From NCBI GenBank assembly GCA_017621795.1, contig JAGASJ010000012.1, positions 1 to 63,041 on the forward strand: DNA of 63,041 bases, written 5' to 3'. The stretch comes from Oscillospiraceae bacterium. Its GTDB lineage: Bacteria; Bacillota; Clostridia; Oscillospirales; Oscillospiraceae. Shown piece after piece: positions 52,764 to 62,229 of this stretch. A program made the translations under genes and the position numbers. The notes under the pieces were generated by a model. The model did not search any database and had not been told where the DNA came from. It saw only the letters and a program-made list of their open reading frames with translations. Positions within the stretch are counted from its first letter, which is position 1; every line of letters begins with the position of its first letter.

Positions 52764-53483
52764 TTAAACATTCTTATTGATGATGATTTGGGTAGGTGCA
52801 CTGCCATCTAAAGGCACACACCGCACAAAAAGAGATACCTTATTGTGCTCGTTCAGATTCTCCCACACCAGATCTGCCAGCTCCTGTGCCGTATTGGGCA
52901 GGGCTACCTCTTCCGGTTCTCCGTAGAAGGAAGGGATGGGATCTCCGTCACACTTATAGGTGTGGATAAAGTGACCAACGCCTGCCAAGGCTGCATACTC
53001 ATAGAAAAAGCGCTGACAGCCCCGGGGGTCTCCGCCTGTACTTTTCAAAATGGAAAGCTTATAGGTAAAATCCTGCTGTGCAAAATCATAGCAGAGCACG
53101 CCGGAAATGCGGGGTGTATAGTTGGGCTCATCCGGCTCGAAGCAACGGGTGCGCAGGGCGCTTTCAAAGCTGCCGCCGGCTACAAGATGATCATAGACCG
53201 TATTGGTCTGATCGCCGTTTGTAATGATGTCCGTTTTGTTTTCCACCGCAAGATAAGGATTATAAATGATCAGGCTGGGATCGGACAGCTTGCTCTCATC
53301 AAACGCCTTTGTGCGCATACCGCCCGGAAATGCCTCAAAAACGCGGTTGCGGCTGTTGACGCTGCGGCCCATAATAAAATAGGCGATCATCGCGCACTTG
53401 CCGTCTGCAGATCGACCGACCACAATGCCCCGTCCGGGATATGTATTTTCAGATAGCAATGTTTTTAAATCAAACAAGGCCAT
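52764..53483 (-). CDS. purO: Archaeal-type IMP cyclohydrolase (PurO family)
   Basis: The 239-residue protein matches the IMP cyclohydrolase family first known from archaea: NTYPGRGIVVGRSADGK at the start, MGRSVNSRNRVF, SLIIYNPYL, TNGDQTNTVYDHL, EPDEPNYTPRISGV. It closes the ring of FAICAR to make IMP. Its place directly next to the stand-alone AICAR transformylase supports the function, as together they replace bifunctional PurH. AAGGAGG precedes the ATG. The two-base gap to purN indicates one transcript. Confidence 0.9.
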   Translation of the reverse strand: MALFDLKTLLSENTYPGRGIVVGRSADGKCAMIAYFIMGRSVNSRNRVFEAFPGGMRTKAFDESKLSDPSLIIYNPYLAVENKTDIITNGDQTNTVYDHLVAGGSFESALRTRCFEPDEPNYTPRISGVLCYDFAQQDFTYKLSILKSTGGDPRGCQRFFYEYAALAGVGHFIHTYKCDGDPIPSFYGEPEEVALPNTAQELADLVWENLNEHNKVSLFVRCVPLDGSAPTQIIINKNV

Positions 53484-53484
53484 T

Positions 53485-54096
53485 TCAGATTCCCTCCTTA
53501 TATAATTTTTCCGCTACCAATTCCGCAGCCTTGGGAAGCAAGCTCCATTCTGCCTGCTCCATTACCCGCTTCTGCAGCTGCTCCGGCGTATCACCCGGGA
53601 GAACGTTCACTGCCTGCTGCATCAGGATCTCACCACCGTCGGGAATCTCGTTGACATAGTGCACCGTTGCACCGGTCACCTTTACACCCTTTTCCAGCGC
53701 CGCCTGATGGACCTTCAGTCCGTAATAACCGGCACCGCAAAAAGAGGGGATCAGCGAGGGGTGGATATTGATAATCCGATTGGGGAATTTATCTGTAAAA
53801 TTCTTACTTAAAATTGCCATAAATCCGGCTAAAACCACCATATCTATGCCATAAAGGCACAGTCTGTGCGCAATCGCTTCCTCAAATGCCTGCTGGCTCC
53901 CCTGTGCCTTTTTGGTCACCACCGTGGCAGGAATACCGGCCTTTTTCGCCCGTGTCAGAGCGTATGCGTCCTCTCTGTTGGACAGCACCAGCGCAATTTC
54001 TCCGTGGGGAAGCTCTCCACGGTTTTGGGCATCGATCAACGCCTGCAGGTTGGTGCCGCCACCGGAAACGAGAACGCCGATTCTGATCTTGTTCAC
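53485..54096 (-). CDS. purN: Phosphoribosylglycinamide formyltransferase
   Basis: The 203-residue protein has the PurN pattern: IGVLVSGGGTNLQALIDA, VLSNREDAYAL, VLAGFMAILS, the catalytic Asn-His-Asp set in RIINIHPSLIPSF and GATVHYVNEIPDGG. It uses 10-formyl-tetrahydrofolate. The start is GTG, overlapping the purM stop (GTGA), with AGAAGGTGA upstream. Confidence 0.96.
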   Translation of the reverse strand: MNKIRIGVLVSGGGTNLQALIDAQNRGELPHGEIALVLSNREDAYALTRAKKAGIPATVVTKKAQGSQQAFEEAIAHRLCLYGIDMVVLAGFMAILSKNFTDKFPNRIINIHPSLIPSFCGAGYYGLKVHQAALEKGVKVTGATVHYVNEIPDGGEILMQQAVNVLPGDTPEQLQKRVMEQAEWSLLPKAAELVAEKLYKEGI

Positions 54097-55142
54097 AAAA
54101 TCACCTTCTCTTCCGACGGAATGATCCGGCCGATCACATAAGCATCTTCCCCGTGGGCCTTCAGAATTTCCAGCGCCTGCGCTGTCTGCTCCTTCGGCAC
54201 CACAACAGACATTCCCACGCCCATATTAAAGGTATTGAACATATCACGCTCAGGAATATTGCCCCAGGAGGCGATCAAATCAAAAATGGGCAAAACCCGC
54301 ACCGCCGCACGGTCAATTTGCGCACCCAGGCCGTCGGGAATACTGCGGGGAATGTTTTCATAGAAGCCGCCGCCGGTAATATGGCTGATGCCCTTTACAT
54401 CCACCTGCTCCAACAGCGCCAGGATCGCCTTGACGTAGATGCGGGTGGGTGTCAGCAACGCCTGGGCTATGGTTTGTCCGTCCAGCTCCTGCCGCGGTAC
54501 GTAAAGCTCCGGATTATTGCGGTCGATATCAAAAACCTTGCGGCACAGGGAAAAACCGTTGGAGTGGATCCCCGTAGAGGGTAATGCGATCACCACGTCT
54601 CCGGCCTGCATTCTTTTGTTGTCAATGATCCGCTTTTTATCCACAATGCCCACGGCAAAGCCTGCCAGGTCATAATCCTCCAGGGGCATCAGTCCCGGAT
54701 GCTCTGCAGTTTCACCGCCAATCAGGGCAGCGCCGGATTGCACGCATCCCTCTGCAACGCCGCTGACAATGGAAGCGATCTTCTCCGGATAATTCTTGCC
54801 GCAGGCAATATAGTCCAGGAAAAACAGCGGTCTTGCGCCGCAGCAGATAATATCGTTGACGCACATCGCCACCGCATCAATACCGATGGTATCGTGTTTG
54901 TCCATCAGCACTGCCAGCTTGACCTTTGTGCCGCAGCCGTCTGTTCCGGAGATCAGTACCGGCTCTTCCATTCCGGCAATGGGAAGGCCAAAACAACCGC
55001 CAAAACCGCCCACATCATCCAGGCACAGGCTGTTTTTGGTCCGCGCAATGTGCTTTTTCATCAGCTCTACCGCCTGATAGCCGGCTGTAATGTCCACACC
55101 GGCGGCAGCATAGCTGGCAGATCGAGAATTTTTATGTTCCAT
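54093..55142 (-). CDS. purM: Phosphoribosylformylglycinamidine cyclo-ligase (AIR synthetase)
   Basis: The 349-residue protein has SYAAAGVDITAGYQAVELMK, GTDGCGTKVKLA, DAVAMCVNDIICCGARPLFFLDYIACG, IGGETAEHPG, PSTGIHSNGFSL and ITGGGFYENIPRSIP. It makes AIR from FGAM with ATP. Its stop overlaps the GTG of purN. AAGGAGAC precedes the start. Confidence 0.97.
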   Translation of the reverse strand: MEHKNSRSASYAAAGVDITAGYQAVELMKKHIARTKNSLCLDDVGGFGGCFGLPIAGMEEPVLISGTDGCGTKVKLAVLMDKHDTIGIDAVAMCVNDIICCGARPLFFLDYIACGKNYPEKIASIVSGVAEGCVQSGAALIGGETAEHPGLMPLEDYDLAGFAVGIVDKKRIIDNKRMQAGDVVIALPSTGIHSNGFSLCRKVFDIDRNNPELYVPRQELDGQTIAQALLTPTRIYVKAILALLEQVDVKGISHITGGGFYENIPRSIPDGLGAQIDRAAVRVLPIFDLIASWGNIPERDMFNTFNMGVGMSVVVPKEQTAQALEILKAHGEDAYVIGRIIPSEEKVIL

Positions 55143-55152
55143 ATTTGTCTCC

Positions 55153-56577
55153 TTATTCCTTGCCGTTCCAGCAGTAGGTACACAGCTTACAGGGATCTAT
55201 GCCGATGGCGCGGATGACCCCCTCCAGGGACTGAAATTCCAGTGACGCAAAATTGAATTTCTCACAAATGGCCTGACGCAGCTTCTGCCCCCGCTGGGTA
55301 TTGGAGTCGGCATACTCTTCAATATGGTTGAAGCTCTCCTCCCCCTCCAGCTCCAGCATCACCCTCCGCGCGATCAGGTCCAAATCGCTTGTTGCTCTGG
55401 AGAAGTTTAAATACTTGCATCCGTACATAATGGGCGGACAGGCTGAACGCATGTGCACCGCCTTCGCCCCGTTTTCATAAAGGAAGTCTACCGTTTCCTT
55501 TAACTGTGTTCCCCGTACAATAGAATCATCCACAAACAACAGATTCTTGTCGTGAATCAGATCCACAACGGGAATTTGCTTCATTTTTGCCACCCGCTTG
55601 GAGTCGCTTTGCCTGGGAGCAGTAAAGCTTCTTGCCCAAGTGGGAGTGTATTTGATAAAGGCGCGGGCAAAGGGAATGCCACTTTCGTTGGCATAGCCGA
55701 TGGCGTGGGGTGTACCGGAATCCGGTACGCCGCCAATATAATCAATATCCTGCGCAATGTTTTTCTTTTTGTCTGCCTCTGCCAGTATTGCGCCATTGCG
55801 GTAACGCATCATCTCCACATTCACACCTTCATAGGTGGATGTGGGATAGCCGTAGTAGCTCCACAAAAACGCACACATACGCATCTGCTCTCTGGGAGGT
55901 GCCAGTTGACGGATCGTGCTGTCTGTCAGCTCTACGATCTCGCCGGGTCCCAGCTCCTTCTCATGCTCAAAGCCCAGCTTGGTATAGGCAAACGCCTCAA
56001 ATGAGGCACAATAGCCATCCTCTCGTCTGCCGATTTGCATTGGCAGGCGTCCCACCTTGTCCCGTGCGGCGATCAGTGCGCCATTGTCCCGCAAAATCAA
56101 GATGGAAGCTGTCCCCTCCACCGCGTCCTGCGCAAACCGGATCCCACTGACAAAATCCTCCTTCAGGTCGATCAGTGCCGCAACCAGCTCCGTGGTGTTG
56201 ACCCGTCCGCCGGTCATGGCATCAAAGTGACCGCCACTGTGCTGAAAATACTGCTCGATCAGGCTGCCGGCGTTGTTCACCACACCGGTGGTGCAAATAG
56301 CATACGTGCCCAAGTGCGAACGGATCAGCATAGGCTGGGGGTCTGTGTCACTGATGCAGCCAATGGCAGAGGTGCCCTTCATTTCCTCAAAAATTGTGGC
56401 AAATTTGGTGCGAAAAGGGCTGTTTTCTATATTGTGTATTTTGCGCTGTAAGCCTATTTCAGGGTCGTAAGCGGCCAATCCGCCCCGACGCGCACTCAGG
56501 TGCGTATGGTAATCCACGCCGAAAAATACATCCTCCAGACATTCCTGCCGGGAGACAATGCCAAAAAATCCTCCCAT
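55153..56577 (-). CDS. purF: PurF-like amidophosphoribosyltransferase lacking the catalytic Cys
   Basis: The 474-residue protein aligns with PurF end to end but begins MGGFFGIV where active enzymes have MCG-x-x-GI, so the N-terminal nucleophile Cys is Gly. Other glutaminase residues also differ: the oxyanion motif HNGN is TTGV (about 96-99), and the Asp of the SDTE motif is Asn (VNTTE). The phosphoribosyltransferase half is intact (PRPP loop LLFVDDSIVRGTQ, near 350-363), as are late Cys residues of the iron-sulfur site (Cys463, 466, 469). It should make phosphoribosylamine from ammonia, or need another ammonia source. The ATG has AAAGGAG six bases upstream, so misplacement of the start is unlikely. 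Confidence 0.88.
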   Translation of the reverse strand: MGGFFGIVSRQECLEDVFFGVDYHTHLSARRGGLAAYDPEIGLQRKIHNIENSPFRTKFATIFEEMKGTSAIGCISDTDPQPMLIRSHLGTYAICTTGVVNNAGSLIEQYFQHSGGHFDAMTGGRVNTTELVAALIDLKEDFVSGIRFAQDAVEGTASILILRDNGALIAARDKVGRLPMQIGRREDGYCASFEAFAYTKLGFEHEKELGPGEIVELTDSTIRQLAPPREQMRMCAFLWSYYGYPTSTYEGVNVEMMRYRNGAILAEADKKKNIAQDIDYIGGVPDSGTPHAIGYANESGIPFARAFIKYTPTWARSFTAPRQSDSKRVAKMKQIPVVDLIHDKNLLFVDDSIVRGTQLKETVDFLYENGAKAVHMRSACPPIMYGCKYLNFSRATSDLDLIARRVMLELEGEESFNHIEEYADSNTQRGQKLRQAICEKFNFASLEFQSLEGVIRAIGIDPCKLCTYCWNGKE

Positions 56578-56588
56578 AAAAGGCTCCT

Positions 56589-57275
56589 TTATGCAAAGAA
56601 CAGCTTGTTCAGGGTCATGGGATCCACATAAACCCCATCCTTATAAACACGCATATTGCCGGATGCGATCTCATCGATCAGCATCACATTCCCCTCCGGG
56701 TCATAGCCAAATTCAAATTTGATATCATACATATCCAGGCCCTTTTCCTTCAAATCGTCTGCAACGATTTTGGTGATGGCCTGTGTCATAGCCTTCAGGT
56801 CGTCGTACTGCTTGCCGGTCATCACGCCCAGGTCCACCAGGCCGTCCTTAGTCACCAGCGGGTCACCCTTTTCGTCATTTTTAAAGGTGGTCTCCACATA
56901 AGCAGGCAGGTCCTGACCTTCTGTGCAGTAATCGCTGTAGCGGCGGTAGAAGGATCCCACTGCCTTATAACGGCAAATCACCTCAAGGCCCTTTCCGAAC
57001 ACCTTGGCGGGAAGCACCTCCATAGTGGTATTCTCTAAATCCGCAGAAACATAGTGGGTACGAATGCCTGCAGCGTTGATCTTTTCAAAAAAGTAAATGG
57101 ACATCCGCAGGTTTACGTCACCCACGCCGTCGATCGTCAGTCCAACAGCATTTTCGCCGGGGTCAAACACGCCGTCCTTGCCGGTGCAATCATCCTTGAA
57201 CTTCAGCAGGAAATTGCCGTTCTCCAGTGCAAATACGTCCTTGGTTTTTCCGGTGTAAACAAGTTTCTTTTCCAT
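56589..57275 (-). CDS. purC: SAICAR synthetase
   Basis: The 228-residue protein has [56 protein letters not shown] and [13 protein letters not shown], the PurC pattern. The substrate-binding segments vary somewhat from Bacillus PurC, but the length and motif order fit. It joins CAIR and aspartate. AGGAGG precedes the start; it lies between purE and purF. Confidence 0.92.
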   Translation of the reverse strand: MEKKLVYTGKTKDVFALENGNFLLKFKDDCTGKDGVFDPGENAVGLTIDGVGDVNLRMSIYFFEKINAAGIRTHYVSADLENTTMEVLPAKVFGKGLEVICRYKAVGSFYRRYSDYCTEGQDLPAYVETTFKNDEKGDPLVTKDGLVDLGVMTGKQYDDLKAMTQAITKIVADDLKEKGLDMYDIKFEFGYDPEGNVMLIDEIASGNMRVYKDGVYVDPMTLNKLFFA

Positions 57276-57300
57276 TTTATAGTCCTCCTATAATGTTTTA

Positions 57301-57798
57301 TCAATTCTGATTTAACTGTTGGGCGATCTCCCAATCCTTTTTGAGCACATCTGCTTCGTCCATTTTCCGTTTGGCATCCAGCTTCTCCGCCAAGGCGGTG
57401 TCTTCTACTGCCAAAATCTGTGCCGCCAGCAATGCGGCATTGGCTCCGCCGTTAATGGCAACCGTAGCAACCGGTATGCCTGTAGGCATTTGCACCGTAG
57501 AAAGCAGAGCATCCATTCCCTCCAGCATCGGTCCCTTACAGGGGATCCCGATCACAGGCAGTGTGGTATTGGCGGCAATCGCGCCTGCCAGGTGCGCCGC
57601 CATACCGGCCGCGGCAATCAAAACACCATAGCCTTTTTTCCGGGCGTTCACCGCAAACTCTCTGGCCTGCTCCGGCGTACGGTGCGCAGAGTATATATGC
57701 ACCTCATAGGGGATATCAAAGCGTCCTAAAACATCCACAGCCTTTTGAACCACGGGCAGATCGCTGGCGCTGCCCATAACGATACCTACTTTTTTCAT
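57301..57798 (-). CDS. purE: N5-CAIR mutase PurE, class I
   Basis: The 165-residue protein has [47 protein letters not shown] and [24 protein letters not shown], the class I PurE pattern. Class I enzymes normally act after PurK, which is absent from this operon and would be elsewhere, or bicarbonate-driven chemistry may be used. It is the first gene after the ZTP riboswitch, with AAAGGAGAG before the ATG. Confidence 0.97.
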   Translation of the reverse strand: MKKVGIVMGSASDLPVVQKAVDVLGRFDIPYEVHIYSAHRTPEQAREFAVNARKKGYGVLIAAAGMAAHLAGAIAANTTLPVIGIPCKGPMLEGMDALLSTVQMPTGIPVATVAINGGANAALLAAQILAVEDTALAEKLDAKRKMDEADVLKKDWEIAQQLNQN

Positions 57799-57815
57799 AT
57801 TCTCTCTCCTTTTTT

Positions 57816-57857
57816 AAGTAAAACAGGCACACCAAGCTCACAGGAGTTCAGTGTGCC
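57816..57857 (-). terminator. Riboswitch-controlled terminator before purE
   Basis: On the minus strand GGCACAC (57857-57851) pairs with GTGTGCC (57832-57826), followed by TGTTTTACTT. Its 5' arm overlaps the GGGCA end of the ZTP aptamer, so ligand binding and termination should exclude each other. Confidence 0.88.
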
Positions 57858-57940
57858 CAGACGGTCGGCGTAAATCAGCTTTTTGCCATTCCCTGTTCCT
57901 CTGTGGTGCTCCACATCTTTCGATTTCCGTCAGTAGCAGG
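57854..57940 (-). promoter_or_regulatory. ZTP riboswitch (pfl motif)
   Basis: The minus-strand sequence between guaB and purE carries the ZTP aptamer core: ACTGACGGAA, a GTGG/CCAC hairpin, GGGAATG and the 3' half GCCGACCGTCTGGGCA, which pairs back to the CTGACGG strand. This matches known aptamers closely in both halves. ZTP and ZMP build up when 10-formyl-tetrahydrofolate is short; ligand binding should block the terminator and turn on purE to purL, which include two formyl-THF-dependent enzymes (PurN and the AICAR transformylase). Confidence 0.93.
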
Positions 57941-57969
57941 AAATGCTGTTGCAAAAAACGTTATAGATT

Positions 57970-59475
57970 TTACTTGATGGACAGACTCTTCTCTTTTTGA
58001 ATCACATCGTGGGCGCCGCCTTCTGTAATACTGGTGGCGGAAACCAGGGTGATTTTTGCCTTCTGCTGCAGTTCGGGAATGGTCAACGCGCCGCAATTAC
58101 ACATGGTAGAACGCACCTTACTCAGAGAAAGCTCCACGTTGTCCTTCAGCGAGCCTGCATAGGGCACGTAGGAATCCACGCCCTCCTCGAAGGACAGCTT
58201 CTTATCGCCGCCCAAATCATACCGCATCCAATTTCGGGCACGGTTGGAGCCTTCGCCCCAATATTCCTTATAATAAGTGCCGCCGATATTGACCTTGTTG
58301 GTGGGGCTTTCGTCAAAGCGGGCAAAATAACGGCCCAGCATTACAAAATCCGCACCCATCGCCAGCGCCAGGGTGATGTGGTGATCGTACACAATGCCGC
58401 CATCGGAGCAGACCGGCACATATATGCCCGTTTCCGCAAAGTACTCATCCCGTGCCTTGCACACCTCGATCAGTGCGGTGGCCTGACCGCGGCCAATGCC
58501 CTTTGTCTCCCGGGTGATGCAGATCGAACCGCCGCCAATGCCCACCTTCACAAAGTCTGCGCCGCATTCTGCCAGGAAGCGGAAGCCATCTGCATCCACC
58601 ACATTGCCGGCACCCACCTTTACACTGTCACCATAATGACTGCGAATCCACTCAAGGGTCAGCTTCTGCCACTCGGAGAAGCCCTCAGAAGAGTCAATGC
58701 ACAGTACATCCGCGCCGGCTTCCAGCAATGCAGGGACCCGCTGTGCATAATCGCGGGTATTGATGCCCGCGCCCACAACGTAGCGCTTGGATTTGTCCAG
58801 CAGCTCGTTGGGATTGGACTTGTGCATATCGTAGTCCTTGCGGAAAACAAAATAACGCAGGCGACCCTTGTCATCCAAAATCGGCAGTGAGTTGAGCTTG
58901 TTATCCCAAATAATATCGTTGGCTTCCTTCAGGGTAATGCCCTCTTTGGCAGTGATCAGCTTTTCCCTGGGGGTCATAAACAACTTGATCTTTGTGGCAG
59001 GATCCATACGGGAAACACGGTAATCCCTGCCGGTGACAATGCCTACCAGCTCCCCTTCGGCGGTGCCGTCGGAGGTAATTGCGACCGTGGAATGGCCTGT
59101 GGCATTTTTCAGGGCTACCACATCTGCCATCGTATGCTCCGGAGAAAGGTTTGAATCACTGGGCACGAAGCCTGCCTTAAAGTCCTTGGTGCGCTTGACC
59201 ATGGCAGCCTCATCCTCAATGGACTGGGAACCGTAAATAAAGGACACGCCGCCCTCCTTCGCCAGGGCTACTGCCAGCCGATCACCGGATACGGACTGCA
59301 TAATGGCCGATACCATCGGGATGTGCATCGTAATGGCAGGCTTTTCCCCCTTTCTGAAACGCACAAGGGGTGTATCCAAAGACACATTGGCCGGGATACA
59401 TTGGCTGGATGAGTATCCGGGAATCAGCAGATACTCATTAAAGGTGTGGGAGGGTTCCTGAATGAAGGTTGCCAT
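57970..59475 (-). CDS. guaB: IMP dehydrogenase
   Basis: The 501-residue barrel with an inserted CBS pair (about 110-230) has [24 protein letters not shown], the active loop [24 protein letters not shown] (Cys as nucleophile), [25 protein letters not shown] and SYVPYAGSL. It oxidises IMP to XMP with NAD+. Its motif wording differs from the B. subtilis type (e.g. ICITRETKG), as in a separate bacterial subgroup. The start at 59475 has AAAGGA upstream; a longer frame to 59610 runs through the leader. A consensus promoter and a structured leader with a terminator precede it. Confidence 0.93.
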   Translation of the reverse strand: MATFIQEPSHTFNEYLLIPGYSSSQCIPANVSLDTPLVRFRKGEKPAITMHIPMVSAIMQSVSGDRLAVALAKEGGVSFIYGSQSIEDEAAMVKRTKDFKAGFVPSDSNLSPEHTMADVVALKNATGHSTVAITSDGTAEGELVGIVTGRDYRVSRMDPATKIKLFMTPREKLITAKEGITLKEANDIIWDNKLNSLPILDDKGRLRYFVFRKDYDMHKSNPNELLDKSKRYVVGAGINTRDYAQRVPALLEAGADVLCIDSSEGFSEWQKLTLEWIRSHYGDSVKVGAGNVVDADGFRFLAECGADFVKVGIGGGSICITRETKGIGRGQATALIEVCKARDEYFAETGIYVPVCSDGGIVYDHHITLALAMGADFVMLGRYFARFDESPTNKVNIGGTYYKEYWGEGSNRARNWMRYDLGGDKKLSFEEGVDSYVPYAGSLKDNVELSLSKVRSTMCNCGALTIPELQQKAKITLVSATSITEGGAHDVIQKEKSLSIK

Positions 59476-59665
59476 AGTAATTATTCCTTTCCATGCTGTT
59501 ATTAAACAAAAAACCCGACCTATGCGACCGCTTTTGCAGTCACACAGTCGGGAGATAGGCGCAACGCAATGCACCGTCAAAAAACGGCGCACCGGTCTGA
59601 GAGAAGGCATTCGTCACTGATTTCCGGCGCATACCGCTCCCCCCTCAGACAAAAGTTTCATTGGT
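59476..59665 (-). promoter_or_regulatory. Unassigned structured leader of guaB
   Basis: About 190 bases of leader RNA lie between the guaB promoter and start. On the minus strand they form a closed arm (59644-59650 with 59595-59601), a hairpin near 59571-59590, and the terminator at 59508-59552. A GGGAG stretch (59641-59637) can instead pair with CTCCC (59554-59550), which would open the terminator base. The layout is that of a riboswitch or attenuator, but I do not recognise the aptamer as purine, PRPP, ZTP, THF or glycine class. Confidence 0.65.
59508..59552 (-). terminator. Terminator inside the guaB leader
   Basis: On the minus strand the stem 59552-59536 with 59531-59514 (a few mismatches) and AAAA loop is followed by T6. 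It lies 33 bases before the guaB start, so it must be bypassed for expression. Confidence 0.88.
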
Positions 59666-59672
59666 TACAAAA

Positions 59673-59701
59673 ATTATAACATTGGGAAATTTCTTTGTCA
59701 A
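59673..59701 (-). promoter_or_regulatory. Promoter of guaB
   Basis: On the minus strand TTGACA (59696-59701) and TATAAT (59673-59678), both exact consensus, are separated by 17 bases. Confidence 0.92.
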
Positions 59702-59807
59702 CGAAAAGCCTCTTGGCTCTGTGTATAAGAATTTCGTCAAAATACGCGGTCTTTCTATGCAAAATAGTAAAAATCTTTCTGACGGCAGTTTTTTGCGAAA
59801 AAAATTG

Positions 59808-59836
59808 TTGTATCAAAAAATACGTTATGCTAAAAT
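59808..59836 (+). promoter_or_regulatory. Probable promoter of the cofE-like/guaA pair
   Basis: TTGTAT (59808-59813) and TAAAAT (59831-59836) are 17 bases apart, 48 bases before the start codon. Confidence 0.55.
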
Positions 59837-59884
59837 AAACGCAACTATGACGCAGATGTACTGCGCAGAAAGGGTCGATCAGTT

Positions 59885-61087
59885 ATGTCAGAAAACGTCC
59901 GTCTTGTAGGCACCGTATCCCGTGGTATCCGCTGCCCCATCATCCGTCAGGGAGACGATTTAGCCTCTATTGTATCGGAAAGTGTTTTGGCTGCAGCAAG
60001 CTCTGAAGGCTTTTCCCTTCGCGATCGGGATGTAATTGCCATTACCGAGTCCGTGGTTGCCCGTGCCCAGGGTAACTATGCCTCCATCGATGCTATTGCC
60101 GCAGATGTGCAGGCAAAGTTGGGAAGCGAAACATTGGGTGTGATTTTCCCCATTCTCTCCCGTAACCGCTTCTCCATCTGTCTAAAGGGCATCGCCAAGG
60201 CTGTCAAAAAGGTCGTGCTGATGCTCAGCTATCCCTCCGACGAGGTAGGTAATGAGCTGATCAGTCTGGACAAGGTGGAGGAAGCCGGCATTAACCCCTA
60301 CTCCGATGTGCTCACCCTTGCGCAGTACCGGGATCTGTTCGGCGAAAACAAGCATACCTTCACCGGCGTGGACTATGTGGCCTACTACGGAGAACTGATC
60401 CGGCAAATGGGTGCCGAGGTTGAAATCATTTTCGCCAACAATCCCAAGACCATCCTCCAATATACGGATACGGTTTTAACCTGTGATATTCACAGCCGCA
60501 GCCGCTCCAAGCGCATCTTGAAAGCCGCGGGTGCAAAAGTCGTATGCGGTTTGGATGATATTCTTACCGCCTCTGTAAACGGCAGCGGCTACAATGAGCG
60601 TTACGGCCTGCTGGGCTCCAACAAGGCCACCGAGGAAAGCATCAAGCTGTTTCCCAACACCTGCAAGGAGCTGGTATTGGATATCCAGCAGCGTATGCTG
60701 AAAGCAACCGGCAAAAAGGTAGAGGTAATGGTATACGGAGACGGTGCCTTTAAGGATCCCCGCGGCAAAATTTGGGAGCTGGCAGATCCGGTGGTCTCCC
60801 CTGCTTACACCGACGGTTTGGAGGGCACCCCCAACGAGCTGAAGCTCAAATATTTGGCAGACAACGACTTTAAGGATCTAAGCGGCGAAGCACTGAAAAA
60901 AGCCATTTCCGACTCCATTCGTCAAAAAGACGGCAGTAGTCTTGTGGGTAATATGGCCGCCCAGGGTACCACCCCCCGTCAGCTGACAGATCTGATCGGC
61001 TCTTTATGCGATCTGACCAGCGGCTCCGGCGATAAGGGTACACCCATCGTTTTGGTACAGGGCTATTTCGATAATTACACAAACTGA
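59885..61087 (+). CDS. CofE-like gamma-glutamyl ligase family protein
   Basis: The 400-residue protein resembles the F420-0:gamma-glutamyl ligase family: RGIRCPIIRQGDDLASIV, a DRDVIAITESVVARAQGN segment, then ITDxH-like and metal-site regions (TCDIHSRSRSKR, VYGDGAFKDPRGKIWELADPVV). CofE adds glutamates to coenzyme F420. No other F420 gene is in the window, and most gut Clostridia are not known to make F420, so the true substrate may differ. It is divergent from guaB and is followed after 14 bases by the GMP synthetase ATPase gene, suggesting a tie to guanine nucleotide metabolism. The function is inferred from family only. Confidence 0.8.
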   Translation: MSENVRLVGTVSRGIRCPIIRQGDDLASIVSESVLAAASSEGFSLRDRDVIAITESVVARAQGNYASIDAIAADVQAKLGSETLGVIFPILSRNRFSICLKGIAKAVKKVVLMLSYPSDEVGNELISLDKVEEAGINPYSDVLTLAQYRDLFGENKHTFTGVDYVAYYGELIRQMGAEVEIIFANNPKTILQYTDTVLTCDIHSRSRSKRILKAAGAKVVCGLDDILTASVNGSGYNERYGLLGSNKATEESIKLFPNTCKELVLDIQQRMLKATGKKVEVMVYGDGAFKDPRGKIWELADPVVSPAYTDGLEGTPNELKLKYLADNDFKDLSGEALKKAISDSIRQKDGSSLVGNMAAQGTTPRQLTDLIGSLCDLTSGSGDKGTPIVLVQGYFDNYTN

Positions 61088-61101
61088 CGGAGGGCTTTAA
61101 A

Positions 61102-62082
<981 letters not shown>

Positions 62083-62180
62083 TACCAAAAACGCTGAAAA
62101 CCCGCATAAACACTGGGCTTTTGAGGTTTGAAAAAGCCTCGTGACAACGTTTTGACAACAATTTCAGATTATTCATAAAT

Positions 62181-62224
62181 AAAGAGCTAACAGATTTTTG
62201 TTACAAAGTCTGTTAGCTCTTTTT
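62181..62224. terminator. Terminator after guaA
   Basis: A 14-bp stem (62181-62194 with 62209-62222 approximately) is followed by T runs. It lies between guaA and the convergent unknown gene. Confidence 0.9.
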
Positions 62225-62229
62225 GTTTT

